Assembly (NCBI RefSeq): GCF_000003605.2
Contig: NW_003153767.1
Coordinates: 15,329-59,506 of the forward strand
Origin: Saccoglossus kowalevskii
Lineage: Eukaryota > Hemichordata > Enteropneusta > Harrimaniidae
DNA: 44,178 nucleotides
Direction of reading: 5' to 3'
Part shown: in pieces, positions 10,332 to 24,100 of the stretch
How positions within the stretch are numbered: the stretch's first letter is position 1
How the letters are laid out: the number at the start of each line of letters is the position of its first letter
Program-made: the position numbers and the translations under genes
The notes under the pieces: model-generated
What the model was told of the DNA's origin: nothing
The model's database searches: none
Seen by the model: only the letters and a program-made list of their open reading frames with translations

Positions 10332-11623
10332 TATGGTAATAAAGTAATGCACTCAAGCATATTTGATTGGTTATTTCTTGTCACATGTCTTCTTCAAGTG
10401 GCATGGTTATAAAAAGTATTTTTAGTCATTACTAAAGGGGAGAAATATGTATTACGTTCGTTTGATAACCATGCGAGTATACGTGCAGATACCGTACATA
10501 CTTATGAGGTATCCAATAAAAATACAGTATATACAATGTAGCAAAAGGTGCCCCTTTTTCATGGTTTCAATGGATCAATATTTTTTAACACCTTACCACG
10601 TTGTTCTTTATTTGTAAAAAAAACAAACAATCTTTGAAAGACAACTTATAGGGTTTCACGTAAGTAAAAGCATGGAAAAAAATACTTGGCTGTTGCAAGT
10701 TGTACCGGTATCTGAATTTAGTACTGAGTTTAAATAGAATGTTGATCAGTGCAGTCACAAACCGTATTCTCACTAGAAAAAGTTATGTGGGTGTAAGTTG
10801 TGTGTGGTAATTAAAACGATAAGGATCACACAATTTTGCATTCACACCAGCAATTCTTAGAAGAAGCATAAATATAGCGAGTTTTGGATAATGCGCACAA
10901 TGGCGCTGACTTGTAGATAGGCTATATTTCCGTTGGCCATGTGTTTCTGTCTTTTGTGCACCTTTTAATCGGCAATATAGTTAACATTTGTTCACCTTTT
11001 GAAGTGTCTTAATAATATATACATACATATACATGTACGTGTAAACTTATCGGCTATGTCGCTAATCTTCTTTTAGCTGTACAGGGTATATTGAAACCAT
11101 ATTTTGAGTTTAATATCGTGTACAGGTCAATAAACAACCCTAAAATTTTATACACATCATGAACCTGCGTCGTTGCAGTAAGATAAACTTAAATATAGTT
11201 GGTATTTGGTAATACCATTGCATCTACAATACCTTTTGTGGTTGATCGCCAATGTTGCTCCTGCCATATTTACGCTGCTGTAACTTGCATCTGTTGTTAT
11301 GTCAATATGGGTTTGAACTAATTAACATTTGTGTAATGTGTTCACAACTGTTGACCTATGTTGCAGCAGGGTAAAGCAGTAAAATGACACTAAAAACATA
11401 TGTGAACATTGGAATATTGACCTTGGTAATAATGTTAGACATATTCCTGATTATTATACCAATCTAACGACCATTTCAGAAACTCATAGGAATTTTTGCA
11501 ATATGATGACTCGGTGGTCTTCTTGAAGGCAACATTTCATGAGAGTTGTTGCGATTCTGTCTATTTAGGACCACAGTCAAATATCATAATGTTGCAAAAT
11601 TTCATGATTTTCTCAGACTGCGT
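10332..11623. other. non-coding stretch
   Basis: No supported gene. TACCGGTA occurs near 10706 and TACATGTA near 11030. Confidence 0.5.
11240..11269 (+). repeat. short dispersed duplication, copy 2
   Basis: TGATCGCCAATGTTGCTCCT, partner of 10010-10039. Flanks do not match, so the shared unit is short. Confidence 0.6.
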
Positions 11624-11749
11624 TCTGTTAAGTACTTTATTTTCACTATTTTTGCTGATGAATCAGTTAAAATAAAATCCAAAAATTCAAATTTAAAAAA
11701 ATCAGTGAAAATAAATTTCTTTTTAGCTAAAATAAAGTATTTTACAGTA
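11624..11749. mobile_element. internally deleted MITE, family A
   Basis: Left end CTGTTAAGTACTTTATTTTC and right end GCTAAAATAAAGTATTTTACAGTA (split here at the family boundary) match the family A ends seen at 15671 and 25420. The centre is shortened to about 126 bp in total. Confidence 0.65.
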
Positions 11750-14596
11750 ATTTGTCTTTGTGAAATGAGTTGAAGTGGTTTGCAGAAGTATTTCCAGACA
11801 TACATGTACTAATAAGGTTTGTTAGTCGATATGTCTCATTCTTTGTTTCTAATCTCCTCTCAAAAAAAAAAAAAAGATTGTTGGTGAAAGCTGCTAGGAC
11901 CAATGAATATAATGCATGTACTGGTATATTGCAAGATATAAATGAATGAATAAATGAAAAAAGGGTTGAATGAAAGCATTCAAAGCTGGATTACTCTTCT
12001 AATATAAATGTACGTCCAAGTCTTCGGAGTGTCACCGATGTCTATGACTGTATTCCCATCTAAAATAAATTTAATTACTCGAAATGATTGTTTTTTATTC
12101 TGATTTTTGTGTTTCACCTTGTATATGTTTTTTTTCCATTGAGTTGCTGTCGTCCTTATTACTACACATTTTATGCTTTTATTTTCCGATTGCATATTTT
12201 GTGATTTTACTCATGTTTGCATAATATTTACTCTGATGTATTTTATTGTTTGGTGTATATTTGTGTGTATTTCCATATACTTGTACATGTATTTTATATT
12301 GAATTATATTTTTTTAATATTTAATAATTTTTTGGTAATTTTTGATTGCATAAATCTTATTCTGTGTTTTAGACCATCATGATTACTAAAATAACTACAA
12401 GTAATGTTGTAATAATTATCCTAAAATTTAATATGTGAAAAACTAAAATTGAATACATAATTACATGAATAAAAAAAGATCCTAAACTAGGATCTTGCTT
12501 CACTCAGATTGATACTGGAATTTCCCACTGAGCATTATTTTAAGATCCCAAAGTGAAATATTCTCTGTCCCTAAATTGTAAATTTCACAGTTTTTTTTCA
12601 AATTTTTGCAAAAAAAAAATCTTCCACAAAACTTGTTATCACTGTAATCTTTTATGCAGCTTTTCTATAGGTTAATTTTATTTTGTTACAATTTTCAAAT
12701 TTTATTTTTGTCTGTTGTTTATTTGTTGCCATATTTGGATTGCTGTCATCAAGTCAATGTCATCACATAGACTTTACCAACTGCTCCTTCATATTCAGTT
12801 CAAGGGTAGATCCTTCACCTCATGAATTCTATTTATATAATTTTCACAATTCAAGGTAGAATACAATTCTATTTTTGTTACAAATCATAACATTTTTGCT
12901 GGTGGAAATTTTAGTCAATTTGAATAATATTTTCCCAGGATTATTTTGAATCACCATCAAAAGCACCAAGTTCAATGTTAACTGTTGACAAATTTATTTA
13001 GTCTTTCTGTTAAGGAAATTTCAGTTTAAATTGACTTTCTATGTCAGTACAATTCTGTACGTAATTGCTTTTTTTGGATCAAATTTAAATCAAAATTTGA
13101 CGACATAATTATATAAAAAATGATTATTACAGTACTTGTCATTTGCTTGTTACACTCGTAGCGTAAATTCAATTACTTGTTTCTATGGAAACAACTTTTT
13201 TTTTGCTAAAAACTGTCTTAATGTATTGTAGTAGGCAAATGCAGACTGAGTATAAGAAGCTTAAATTTTGTTTTTAAGTCTACATGTATAATATTAAACT
13301 ACTGTGAAAGCTAATACTGAAAACAGTCAGTTTAAGAAAAAAAATTCTTTGTTGTTTAGCCTATAAATTTTCTCTCTCCAAAAAAATTAAATTAATGTTT
13401 TAAAATAACATTTATTTATGTAATGCCAAATTGTGTCAAATTTTGAGTACATAGTTATTTTTTTTAATTTTCAGAAAAGCATGCAGTTAAATAGGTGCTA
13501 TATGATGATCCATCTTATTTTTTGACTAAATTTACATATTTTGTTATTGACTATGATTTGTACTTCCTGCACTATTATTTCATTTTTTGTGGTTACAAAA
13601 TCTCACTAAAGATAGAACTGACCACAGTGTTGGGGCATCGTGAGCTAACATAACCATAAAACATTCAATGCGTAAAACAGATAACATGCAGACAGCGTAT
13701 GCAGATAATATCTCAATCTCAGTCCAGGCTTCGCTGCATCTTTTCGTGGTTCGTTGTGAATCCCAAAGAAGTTTATATACAGAACAAAGCTCTTGTTTGA
13801 TTTGTTCAGCGTGACAGCTGTTATGAATATAGCTGTCGGGTGTTTTTTGTTTTTGTTTACTTGCATGTATTTGTTTGTCTGGATGTCTCATGAATAATTC
13901 ATCACATTGCATATTGATTAGTGATGTCATTTGAAATACATTTTTGTATATTTTGGTTCTATGACCCTACACGTGGGAAATACTACATTATTCTGGAAAC
14001 CACTCCTATTTTGTGACAAACTTTTGTAAATTTTGAGAGTAAGGGAAAGAATTCCATAATGTTAATCTGTAAAACAAAGACGTTCACCGTTTTGTTATTT
14101 CGTCATCGACATCGTCAAATTATTACGTCATATTGGTATATCTACATGTAGAAGTACATTACATTCTCGAAATTGAACTAATAATGAACTTGGGATATTA
14201 ATTAATGTAAATTGTACATTGATTTGAGGTGCCGACTAACTGAATCATTAATTTTGTTTGATTTGTGTTTTCTAAAAGACAAATGTTTAATATACAATAC
14301 TATTAATGGTAAATAGTTATATTTTATGTCAAAAATAAAAAAAATGTTTCATATTAATTCCAAGTAGTGATGAACAGACTATAAATATGTGTGTTTCTGA
14401 TATTTAAAATTATTAATAACAAAATTTAAATGTTAAAAAATAGATGTCCTCTAATGTGTAATTAGTCTGTCCTTAACTGGTATTCTAGTGCAGTAAATAT
14501 TGACTTGTGTTACTGATTACAGATAGTAGTGTTGTTTTATTGGACTGATGATAGAATGCTCTTAAGTTGTTGTGGATATTAAGCACCAGTAAGAAG
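11750..14596. other. AT-rich non-coding stretch
   Basis: No gene that I can support. A 116-codon minus-strand ORF at 13580-13930 has no recognisable motif. Long T- and A-rich runs throughout. Confidence 0.5.
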
Positions 14597-15392
14597 TGTT
14601 TTGTAACCGTGGTGAGTTCTGTGACCGTGGTGAGTTCTGTAACCGTGGTGAGTTTTGTAACCCTGGCGAGTTCTGTAACCTGAGTGAGTTTTGTAACCTG
14701 AGTGAGTTTTGTAACCTGAGTGAGTTTTGTAACCTGAGTGAGTTTTGTAACCTGAGTGAGTTTTGTAACCTGGTGAGTTTTGTAACCTGGTGAGTTGTGT
14801 AACCTGGTGAGTTGTATAACCTGGTGAGTTTTGTAACCTGGGTGAGTTTTGTAACCTGGGTGAGTTTTGTAACCTGAGTGAGTAGTTTAACCTGAGTCAG
14901 TTGTGTAACCTGGGCGAGTTGTGTAATCTGGTTGAGTTGTGTAACCTGGTTGAGTTGTGTAACCTGGTTGAGTTGTGTAACCTGGTTGAGTTGTGTAACC
15001 TGATGAGTTGTGTAATCTGGGTGAGTTGTGTAACTTGGGTGAGTTGTGTAACCTGGGCGAGNNNNNNNNNNNNNNNNNNNNNNNNNNNNNNNNNNNNNNN
15101 NNNNNNNNNNNNNNNNNNNNNNNNNNNNNNNNNNNNNNNNNNNNNNNNNNNNNNNNNNNNNNNNNNNNNNNNNNNNNNNNNNNNNNNNNNNNNNNNNNNN
15201 NNNNNNNNNNNNNNNNNNNNNNNNNNNNNNNNNNNNNNNNNNNNNNNNNNNNNNNNNNNNNNNNNNNNNNNNNNNNNNNNNNNNNNNNNNNNNNNNNNNN
15301 NNNNNNNNNNNNNNNNNNNNNNNNNNNTGAAACCTGGGTGAGTTTTGTAACCTGGGTGAGTTGTGTAACCTGGGCGAGTTCTGCAACTTGGG
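14597..15392. repeat. 17-18-bp minisatellite interrupted by an assembly gap
   Basis: Units such as GAGTTTTGTAACCTGAGT and the 17-bp GAGTTGTGTAACCTGGT run head to tail. Sub-blocks share variants (CTGAGT, CTGGT, CTGGTT, CTGGGC), which indicates local amplification. The gap lies inside the array, so true length is unknown. The periodic open frames on both strands are repeat artefacts. Confidence 0.95.
15062..15327. other. assembly gap (266 N)
   Basis: Run of N inside the minisatellite; the size may be an estimate. Confidence 0.99.
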
Positions 15393-15670
15393 TTTTTGGA
15401 TGCTTGTTCTGACTCAAGTTGATGAAGGGAGAGAGGGAGGGAGGGAGGGATATTGTTCTTCCAACCCAAGGTGGCATCTAATTGTACAATTCTTCAATTT
15501 CTTTAGCATAATGCTAGGTTTATCAGGGGTTAACATTTTTGAAACATTTTCACTATTCCAATACCACAATCTACATGTATTGTAATAAAACCATTATTCT
15601 AGTACAAATCAAACTTGTAATCATTATCAGTCAGCGTAAAGTATTTTGTCCAAAAAGGAAAGAATCGGGC
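15393..15670. other. non-coding spacer
   Basis: GAGGGAGGGAGG run near 15433-15449; nothing else seen. Confidence 0.5.
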
Positions 15671-15882
15671 TACTGTAGAATACTTTATTTTCGCTTGGAA
15701 TTTATTTTCGCTATTTTCGCTGAAGGGATGATTCAGTAAAAATAAAATCCAGCAAATATACTTTTTTTCCTATATTTCACATTAAACTCATCAAAAATCA
15801 GTGAAAATAAATTCCATAAAAAATGCCCAAAAAGGCTTTTCAGCGAAAATTAATTCCAGCAAAAATAAAGTATTCCACAGTA
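15671..15882. mobile_element. TA-flanked palindromic MITE, family A, full-length copy
   Basis: Starts TACTGTAGAATACTTTATTT and ends in the inverted form AAATAAAGTATTCCACAGTA, about 212 bp. Internal signature words are ATTCAGTAAAAATAAAATCC, CTTTTTTTCCTATATTTCAC, TCAAAAATCAGTGAAAATAA and GGCTTTTCAGCGAAAATTAA. TA at each end fits a Tc1/mariner-type duplication. At least seven family A copies occur in the window, in both orientations. Confidence 0.85.
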
Positions 15883-16552
15883 TTTCTAAATTTGTTGCCA
15901 TAATTTGGGTTGTAAAACATTCAAAATTAAACAGCAAACACTATTAAAAGGTCCGTTTTCTGAAATGATTGACACAAATTTAGAACATTTTCTGAAAATA
16001 TCAAAATAATTGCTGTTGTCCGGTGAGAATCCGAATCATCATAATGTTCTATATTTAGTACTGTTGCTGGATGAGAAAATCACTTACCGGAACAAATATT
16101 GAAGTGTATTTATTTTGGGCAATTTAAATTATCCATTAAGATTATTTCTGTTCATGTAATGTCATTTTCTCTGACACTAATCTAACTCAAGCTATTCACA
16201 TCTTATCGTGTCAGTGATTTCTTTCAATTCAAAATTGCTTTCTAACCTTCCTATAGAAGAACATTAAAAGTGGCCATTAGTTACTTTTCTTGAATGCCAG
16301 TTTTCTAGAGTGTTCCTATAGAATGTTGAATTCTTTCTGCTTGAAATTTTCCTGATTTCAGGATTTATGACTTTCACAAAGAAAAAATTTGACAAAGGTC
16401 GCTGAATCTTTGTATTGTAGACTAATCTAAGACAGATTTTTCGCCTCAACAAAATCACACTACCTGGTAGTTTCACTTATTTGCGAAATTCATAAAAAAA
16501 ATTGTCTTTTGTGAAATTAATTTAAAGTTATTGTAAATTTGCATAGTGAATG
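15883..16552. other. non-coding stretch
   Basis: No supported feature. Confidence 0.5.
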
Positions 16553-16700
16553 TACTGTAGTCTGTTTAATTTTCACTTCTGCAAGTTTTCTTGATTTGAT
16601 GATGTAATGGCATTCATGGAGATGACATTTTGTGAGATTCGCTGACACTCGTGTCGTATGACCCCAGAGAAATTTTCACTGCTACAAAATTCTGCAATTA
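16553..16700. mobile_element. degenerate MITE, family D
   Basis: Starts TACTGTAGTCTGTTTAATTT and holds GAAATTTTCACTGCTACAAA. Both words recur in order at 26721-26840, and the right boundary is unclear. Confidence 0.4.
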
Positions 16701-16808
16701 TTACTGACTCATGAATTTTACAGAAATATTTTTCCTACGAAATTTAAGCAGTTTATGGTATATTGGTTGATTGAATACAATAGCATACATTGGTGCCTAC
16801 CATTTAAT

Positions 16809-17028
16809 TACTGTAGAACACGTTGAAATAGCTACATGCAATTTTAGCGGATTTGACTCTTGTCTTGAATTAACAGAATCTTAATTTAGCTAAAGTGTCG
16901 ACTATCTCCCTGTGAGAATATACTCTATTTTAAATTAGCTGTATCTTGAATTAGCGAAATTACAGATTAGCTAAATTAGCTAAATTAGCTAAAATAACAT
17001 GCTAGCTAAAATGACATCTTTTACAGTA
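16809..17028. mobile_element. TA-flanked MITE, family C
   Basis: Starts TACTGTAGAACACG and ends ATCTTTTACAGTA. The interior is rich in TTAGCTAAA words, including TTAGCTAAATTAGCTAAA near 16973-16996, about 220 bp in all. The ends are like families A and B but the interior differs. Only one copy seen. Confidence 0.55.
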
Positions 17029-19546
17029 TTTTTCAGTACCAGTGTCAACTATGCTAAAAATGAGCATGTGTTTTTGATTAGTTTTTTTTTTAAATAAAAC
17101 TAAACAAGATCTGTAGGCAATGGGAAATGATGAAAAAAAAAGAAATAATAGAAAAATACATAAACCTGTTGAACCTATATCTGGGTGAGAAAAATTACAG
17201 TCAAAAATTTATGTAGAGCACTCTCTAGATACTTGTGGTCTGATTTTAGCAACTGACAGTTGTTATCGTTTCAACGGTTCGATTAATTTGATTATTATTC
17301 ATATGTTTCCATGAGGAAATGACATACTGGCACAAAAATTATGAAAAAAAATTGAAATCAATTAGTTTTTATAAATGATAATTTTTGGAAACATAAATTG
17401 GTAGAGGTTGAGGAGAAATAATTAACTTTCTACAAAATTAATGTTATTTATTTTGTTTGTACAGAATACTTAATTATAATATACCTTTCTAGGTTTCACA
17501 TGCCTTTAATAATATTTGCACAACTCCATTTGTAGTATTACTTCTGTTTAGCCAACATTCAATAGAGCTGTTTGTTATTCAAACATGATTTAGATTCACT
17601 TCTCACTGTTTTTTTTTGCTGTTTTCTCTTAAATTTGAGTCAAAGCTTTGAAATTTGTCTTTCTGTAACCCAACAAAGAATCTAACTGTGCTTTAGAAAT
17701 ACGGTGTGCCAACATTTTTTGTTGGAAAAATAGCAGCTGTTCTCAATACAATATCGTGTTGGGGCTTATATAGTGATTGGTTGTTTTAATTCTGTGCTAA
17801 GATCAATGTTTTTTTTATTTAGCCTCACACGTGTATAGATTGGTCTTCTTTCAGTCAATGTTTATGCAATTAGTTTTTATGCGTAGCGAGAAGGCAGCGG
17901 CAGATGCGTATGAGTGAGTACGTGTCTTAGCAGGGAATTAGGCCTATTTTGTTGTGTATCAGGACAAGAATGATTTTGAAATTTTTTTTAGTCAAAATGG
18001 AATCCTCAAAATCAAGTTGGACGTTGTTGTCTGCTATACATGTAGGTGACTTTTAAAGGAATAAACAAAAATGTTGTGGCACCCTGAATTCCATTGTTTT
18101 CACATTTATTTTGTTTATAAAATTGTTTTTATTTTGTTTGAATACCAAATTACAAATTCTTCAGTGTATTTTGATTAAAAAATGTGAATTTTATTAGTAA
18201 ATTACAAAAGTTTCAACTATTGCAAGAGATTTTTCAAGGTATTTTTTTCAAATTAAGTTTTTCTGTTGAACCAATGGTGTGCCAGGGAATGAGCATAACT
18301 GTCGTTCCACCAATAGAATTCATATTAGCTTGGGGGGCCTACTTCTTGTTTGTATGTTCATTATCAAATTGTGTGCCAACTTAATTATTGCATGCATGGA
18401 CAATGCAAACACAAGTTTCCAGTTGTATGTTAGATGATTTTAAAACAATTGAAATGCGTTGTTGCCATGGGGAACATTTATAAAATGGCCTAGATTAATA
18501 AAACTTACTTTTCATACTCCATATTGCAATAGTTCATTGCATAATATGACATGAAATATATCACTCATTTGAAAAACAAATGTTATGACATCATGATTAC
18601 TTTCGAGTGTCATACATGTACATACAATGTTAGTCATCCAATAGTTGCCAATGCTGCTCATTGCATGAGTCCCATGAGATGTACTGTACACTGCTTCAAT
18701 TTTGTCAGACGAATTTTTGCAAATTTTGTGGGGCATAGAAAATCGTCAAATTTTGTATTCAAATTATAAAATAGGCGATAGCGATGAAATATAACGGTTT
18801 AATACACCGCCTATGAAAATAAAAATGTTGACAACAAATTTCAATGCATTCTGTATAATAACGAGCTTACTTAATTACACTAATTAATGAACGTGTGTTG
18901 TATATAATAGAAACTAGGAGAAAACGTACACTGCCGTGGGTCGAGAGACTGAACTACAAAATCTGTTCGTCATTTATGTTTACCATCTTCAAAAATAACA
19001 GCTTCGTAGATATACACGTGGTGTATCATTAACCATTGCCAGCGGCATTATTAATTCACCATCTTGGTAAAATTATTTCTTTATGCTTTTGTTAGCTTAA
19101 AAAAGTGTCGGACCGCATGTGTGAAGTTTATTGATTAGTTTGCACTGAGCAAGGGGACCCATAATTTGCTGAGTTCAAGGTCTTAATAGAGCCAAAAGCG
19201 GTATGTAAAAAAGAAACTTTATATACGAGAGATATTATTTGATCAGAGCAACTGCCTTAGGGTGCTATGTGAGATGTGTACATACCAGTGTCTCTAGACA
19301 CAACTCTCCAATCATTGCATTAGAATATTAATACTACAGTTAAGACGTCTATTTCTTGATAAATAAGAACAATTGCAGAATACAAGCGTTTTATTATTCA
19401 GCATTACTCGTGTATATATTTGTTCTTAAATTATAGCTTAGGAAAGATTGAATCTAGACTTCAGTATGCAAATCACAATTTATGGTGGTGTATCTAGTCG
19501 GAGTGCATCCCTAATTTGTTTTCTGCACGGATCAGAATGTATGGAG
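17029..19546. other. AT-rich non-coding stretch
   Basis: No gene supported. Short ORFs here lack any recognisable motif. Confidence 0.5.
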
Positions 19547-19725
19547 TACTGTAAAATACTTTATTTTCGATCGGAATTTTTGCTAAAGGAATGATTCAGT
19601 GAAAATAAAATCCAGCGAATATACCTTTTTTCCTAGATTTTACATTCAACTCGTCAAAAATCAATTCCATAAAAAAACAACCAAAAAGTCTTTTCAGCGA
19701 AAATTAATTCCAGGTAAAGTAAAGT
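19547..19725. mobile_element. MITE, family A, degraded right end
   Basis: Starts TACTGTAAAATACTTTATTT and carries GGAATGATTCAGTGAAAATA and CTTTTCAGCGAAAATTAATT; the last 15-20 bp have decayed. Confidence 0.75.
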
Positions 19726-20441
19726 CACTGGAAAATGTAATCTTTTTCAACAAAGGTGATCTTATATAAATTATCTCCCCACTCTTCCACAGAGAAGTGT
19801 GACTATTTACCATTTATACCAAACCAACCTGTCACATTTAATGATCATGAAGCAAACTCCGGCTTTCATAGAATTACTGGTACTTGAGTCATTATATATA
19901 TCTCAATGATCAGTGTATCGCCTGAAAATATTGTAGCTTTCGCGATACTGCTACAATGCGCTTTTTTTTTAAAAAGTTTGGAAGTCTTTGAACCTGTTAG
20001 TTTTGAAATAATGTTTGACAACAAATATAGTTTTAACCAAAATTTTGAGGGGGAAAAACAAAAAATCAGAATTATATTGATTTAACAACTGTTATTTGGT
20101 TCAATGGTCATTTGTAAATAAATCATAGCCGTCCATATTCAAATCAAGGAATTGTGGGTAATTGATGACTAATTAATGACGTCATCACAATGTCCTGCCC
20201 TCAATTTTCACTGCTGATCAAACAAAATAAAAACTTTGTTTATTTCTGTTAACGTAATGGAAGTAATTTATCATCTTAAAACTGAATAATTCATGACAAC
20301 GATATTGTCATTTCTCTATCTTTTTTCGCCCTTTTTTTATTAATATCAAACTTTGTTAATAATTAATAGTTAAATCACATCTTTGTTCTGAATAAGAAAT
20401 ACTGTGATGAGAAACATGAATATATTATGTTATATCAACAA
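19726..20441. other. non-coding stretch
   Basis: No supported feature. Confidence 0.5.
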
Positions 20442-20677
20442 TTAACCCTTTCAGCACCATTGTGGCACTTTTTAGAAAATTATTTTATATAGTCTGCTTC
20501 TTCCCACATAAAGTGTTGATAAAAATTTACAAACCTTTCGATCAAAAACTAAAAGCAATATCTAAGCTTGTCTGTATAGTCTAAAATAATGATGAAATTT
20601 AGTGAAAATTTTACAAAATGTGAAAATATTTGCACTAAATATTGGGTGGGAAAAATATCTGGCACTTAAACGGTTAA
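20442..20677. mobile_element. TTAA-flanked MITE, piggyBac-like (family E)
   Basis: Left end TTAACCCTTTCAGCACCA and right end TGGCACTTAAACGGTTAA are imperfect inverted repeats (14 of 18). TTAA lies at both borders and the left border reads TTAA-CCC, as in piggyBac-type elements. About 236 bp including both TTAA, non-coding. Confidence 0.65.
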
Positions 20678-20841
20678 TTAAAATATCCAGTGCCTTTCTT
20701 GTATGATTCTCTACATTATAGAGCAGGTACATGTATTGCAGAGTTATCATCTGTTTAGCAATAATAATGTGTTTTAAATAGTAAACCATGACTGCAACAT
20801 TGTATTTACAAAAATCTTGAAATTCAACTTTATTTTCTTGT

Positions 20842-21174
20842 TACTGTAAAATAATTTATTTTAGCTGGAATTAATTTTCGCTGAAAAGACTTTTTTGGTG
20901 TTTTGTATGGAATTTATTTTCGCTGTTTTTTGACGAATTTTTCTAAGGGCATCAAGGCAAACTTGTTGGGTATCTTGGCAATTGCTGCCGATGTCTCCTC
21001 AAAGTTCAAGTGGTTGAGCTGTCTAGGTGATGTCTTAGTGATACATGTAGTTGAATGTAAAATAAAAGAAAAAAAGTATACTTGCAGGATTTTAAGATTT
21101 TATTTTCACTGAATAATTCCTTCAGCAAAAATAGGGAAAACTAGTTACAAGCGAAAATAAAGTATTACACAGTA
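20842..21174. mobile_element. MITE, family A, interrupted by a 114-bp insertion
   Basis: The ends TACTGTAAAATAATTTATTT and TAAAGTATTACACAGTA are family A. Orientation is opposite to the 15671 copy. The interior is broken between GACGA and GTTGAATG (continuous in the 25420 copy) by the unit at 20937-21050. No clear target duplication flanks that insertion (0-1 bp). Confidence 0.85.
20937..21050. repeat. 114-bp unit, copy 1 (identical to 28096-28209)
   Basis: Starts ATTTTTCTAAGGGCATCAAG and ends CTTAGTGATACATGTAG. It is identical at all 114 positions to the unit at 28096 while the flanks share nothing, so the boundaries are sharp. One plus frame (FSKGIKANLLGILAIAADV and 18 further residues) and one minus frame (beginning TCITKTSPRQL) are open throughout. 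No family recognised, no terminal inverted repeats, no tRNA-like boxes. Confidence 0.9.
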
Positions 21175-24100
21175 TGGGTATATATATACACTTTCCAAAG
21201 CAAAAATCTTAAAATTCAACTTAATTTTCTTTATTTCTTTAAATTTATTTAAAATACTATTCCAACAAAGTTGGTTCTGAACGAAACAACATTCTTATTG
21301 GTAGTACATGTATGTAACCATCATAATCTTCCGCTATTAATTTATTTAAAACAATTCTCAGCTCAGAAACTTATCAATGTTCATGGTGGAAAAATCACAA
21401 TATACAGAGAAATAGCAAAAATGGCAATATTGAACCATGCTTTCCCTGAAATATGCTGCCAGAAATGGCAAAAAAGGTGCTGTTTAATTGTCACAGGCTG
21501 TTGAACATACTAAACTCCTCACGTGATGTCATCTGGAAATAAAAATCCCTTGTTATTAATATTATTATATTAAAGTACTCAAGCCAAGTCCTTGACTCCT
21601 CTCTAAAAATACTACAATGGTTACAATGTAGTTGCTAAGATATTTGACCATGATGTCCAGGATTGAGTTAGTGTTACTTGCTGAGAAACTAATACGGTAT
21701 ATACAGAGACTTGTGGTTGATCTGGGTTTTCACTCTCGTATTTATACAGTCGCATAATACTCGCATGGGATAGATATTCATTGCATGGACAACAAAGTCG
21801 TATAAATCCTTGGTTACATATTGATTTGTACCTGTTGCGATTCTGAAAGTAGGATGATGTAATGTACAAGTTTATAGTTTTAAAAGATTGTTGGAATTGC
21901 TGGTGTAGAAATGATTGTGAAAATATGGTTCTGTATTTGCTCTATTTGTAGTGCATGCACTCATCTAAATTACAGAGGTGTTTCTGTGGCCAAAAGATAT
22001 TTCAATGGTTCAGACATATGAGGTTTTTGTTTATACATGCATGTGCTTCTATTGAGATGTATTTCCAATAGAGCTAATATGGTACTGAATATTACATATT
22101 GTCATATTTCATCTATTAGAAACTACATAGAGATAATATTTAAAAAGAAAATTAACATACCGGTAATTTGATCAGTATAATTCTGTGATTCTAAAAGAGC
22201 AAATACGGTATTAGTACGAATCTCATATTTTGAGTATCTCTTTCGTCAATTGTTGATAGATAAGTGTTACTTCATATATTATGATTGGTTGTTCATGGGT
22301 TCAAATATTTCTTGTTTTTCAACAACTTACCAGTATGGCACATACTTTAGGTAATCCACATGTAGAATTGGGAAGTTAAAACCACATACAGAGATTTATT
22401 CAAATGCTTGAAATTCATAAATACCGGTACTTGTATTATGCTAAAAATAATTAATTTTTGTTTTAAATATATATTAATTACTAATATTAATTACAATACA
22501 TTTTCAAGCCAAAATTTGTATATACATTTTGTAAAACATTTTTTTTTCAGAAATTTTCCAATGCTCACAAATTAACCTACCATGGCAACTGTTAGTGTAA
22601 ATTGTGAGCTTACTCAATGTATATACAATGTATACATGTAGTCGCATCTTGCTTGATTTTCTCCGGTGTCTGTTGACTGTTTGCTGTACATGCTTATTAA
22701 TATTATTGAATCAGTATGCCCGGCATATCTGTGACACCGTGTAATTAAGTTAGATGACTAAAGCATGGAAACGCATTCACTACAGATGACAATGGAATCT
22801 TAAACAGTGTACTGTGTACTGTGTAGTGCATGCACACATACCGTACCCTAGACGCTAAGTAGATCATATGATGTCTTAGCTGGCTTCTTCAGTGTAAAGT
22901 CAACGAACTTTATACATATCCTGTTGGTTAGTTGCATTTTCAGCACGAGATACATCTCAATCCCAGGTAGGTTTGTTTTTTGAGTCTTCTTTATTGAGGT
23001 TTTTGAAATTTTGTTTTTTCTGTCTGCTATGTCGCTGAAAATTAATCTTAATATAAACTTCTGTCCAGGAAATTGCATGATGCTATATATGCTTTGTGTT
23101 AAAAACATGCATTCACCCACATTTTTTTTTGACTGACTGCTTGATGATAGAGAAGTATAAAATACATTCAGAATAATTTTTTAAAAACTTTTCATCATAA
23201 AAAAGCCTAAAATACAACTGCTTTAATTTAGTGACAGCTGTATGTAAAGATGTATGTTAAGTATGTTGAGACAATTTTTTATACAGGAATTAAGACACAA
23301 CCTTTTTTGAAATTTTCTCTATGTGCATCCATTAAAAAAATCAGCTGTGAATAATTACTGATTTTTATTACAACTATGTTACATTTCTGTGTTATTTTTA
23401 TGATGATTGTCAATCATTTTTTGAGTGGCATAATTTTTTCCTGCCAAATTTTTTGGCACAAGATTTTGCACAATTTTGTGTTTTTTTTCTTTAATTTTTT
23501 TGTTAATTTTGGACAAATTAGACATAATTTCTAATTAATTACAGATATTTATCAAAATTTTGACAAAATATGAATAAAAACTATGCAAGATTATTTTATG
23601 AAAGGTGACAAAAAATAACTTTGATGTTCAAAAAGTGAAATCAAATAATTATTCAGTAGCTTTAAAATATATAGATAAAACGCATGCTGATACGATCACA
23701 GAATATTGTACCAGAAAATATATTATACAGATAGAAAATAAAAATAAAAAGTGAACTTTAAAAGTGTTTGTTTTCATTGCTATAATTATTTTGTTATTTG
23801 ATCATTTTCACTGAGTTTGAATCTAAATCTTAGGTTCTCCTGTAATTTTAAATGACTTGTTCAAATGAATTTAGTTTAGCATATTTGACTTATCAGTGAA
23901 AAATAATGAAATTAATTAATATTTTCTAAATCGAAGAACATGTGCAAAAAAACAAACGACTCTTTCTCAGTCTGTTAAAAAGTCTGCAGCTTGAATTTAT
24001 TTTAATATTGTAAAAGTATCAGCACATGGCCGCTTCTAAAGTGTCTGGTTATTGTGTTTACATATACATATAGGTGTCAGCATCCTTTCACTTGCTACCA

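Noticed and set aside
13580-13930. 116-codon minus ORF with a second overlapping ORF in another frame
   Set aside because: No recognisable domain, splice or poly(A) context; two frames open at once in AT-rich DNA suggests chance.
14562-15477. Several ORFs of 130-270 codons, some spanning the N run
   Set aside because: Minisatellite periodicity of about 18 bp plus N bases read as open; not genes.
17250-17290. GGTTCGATT as a tRNA B-box
   Set aside because: No A-box at the proper distance and no cloverleaf could be drawn.
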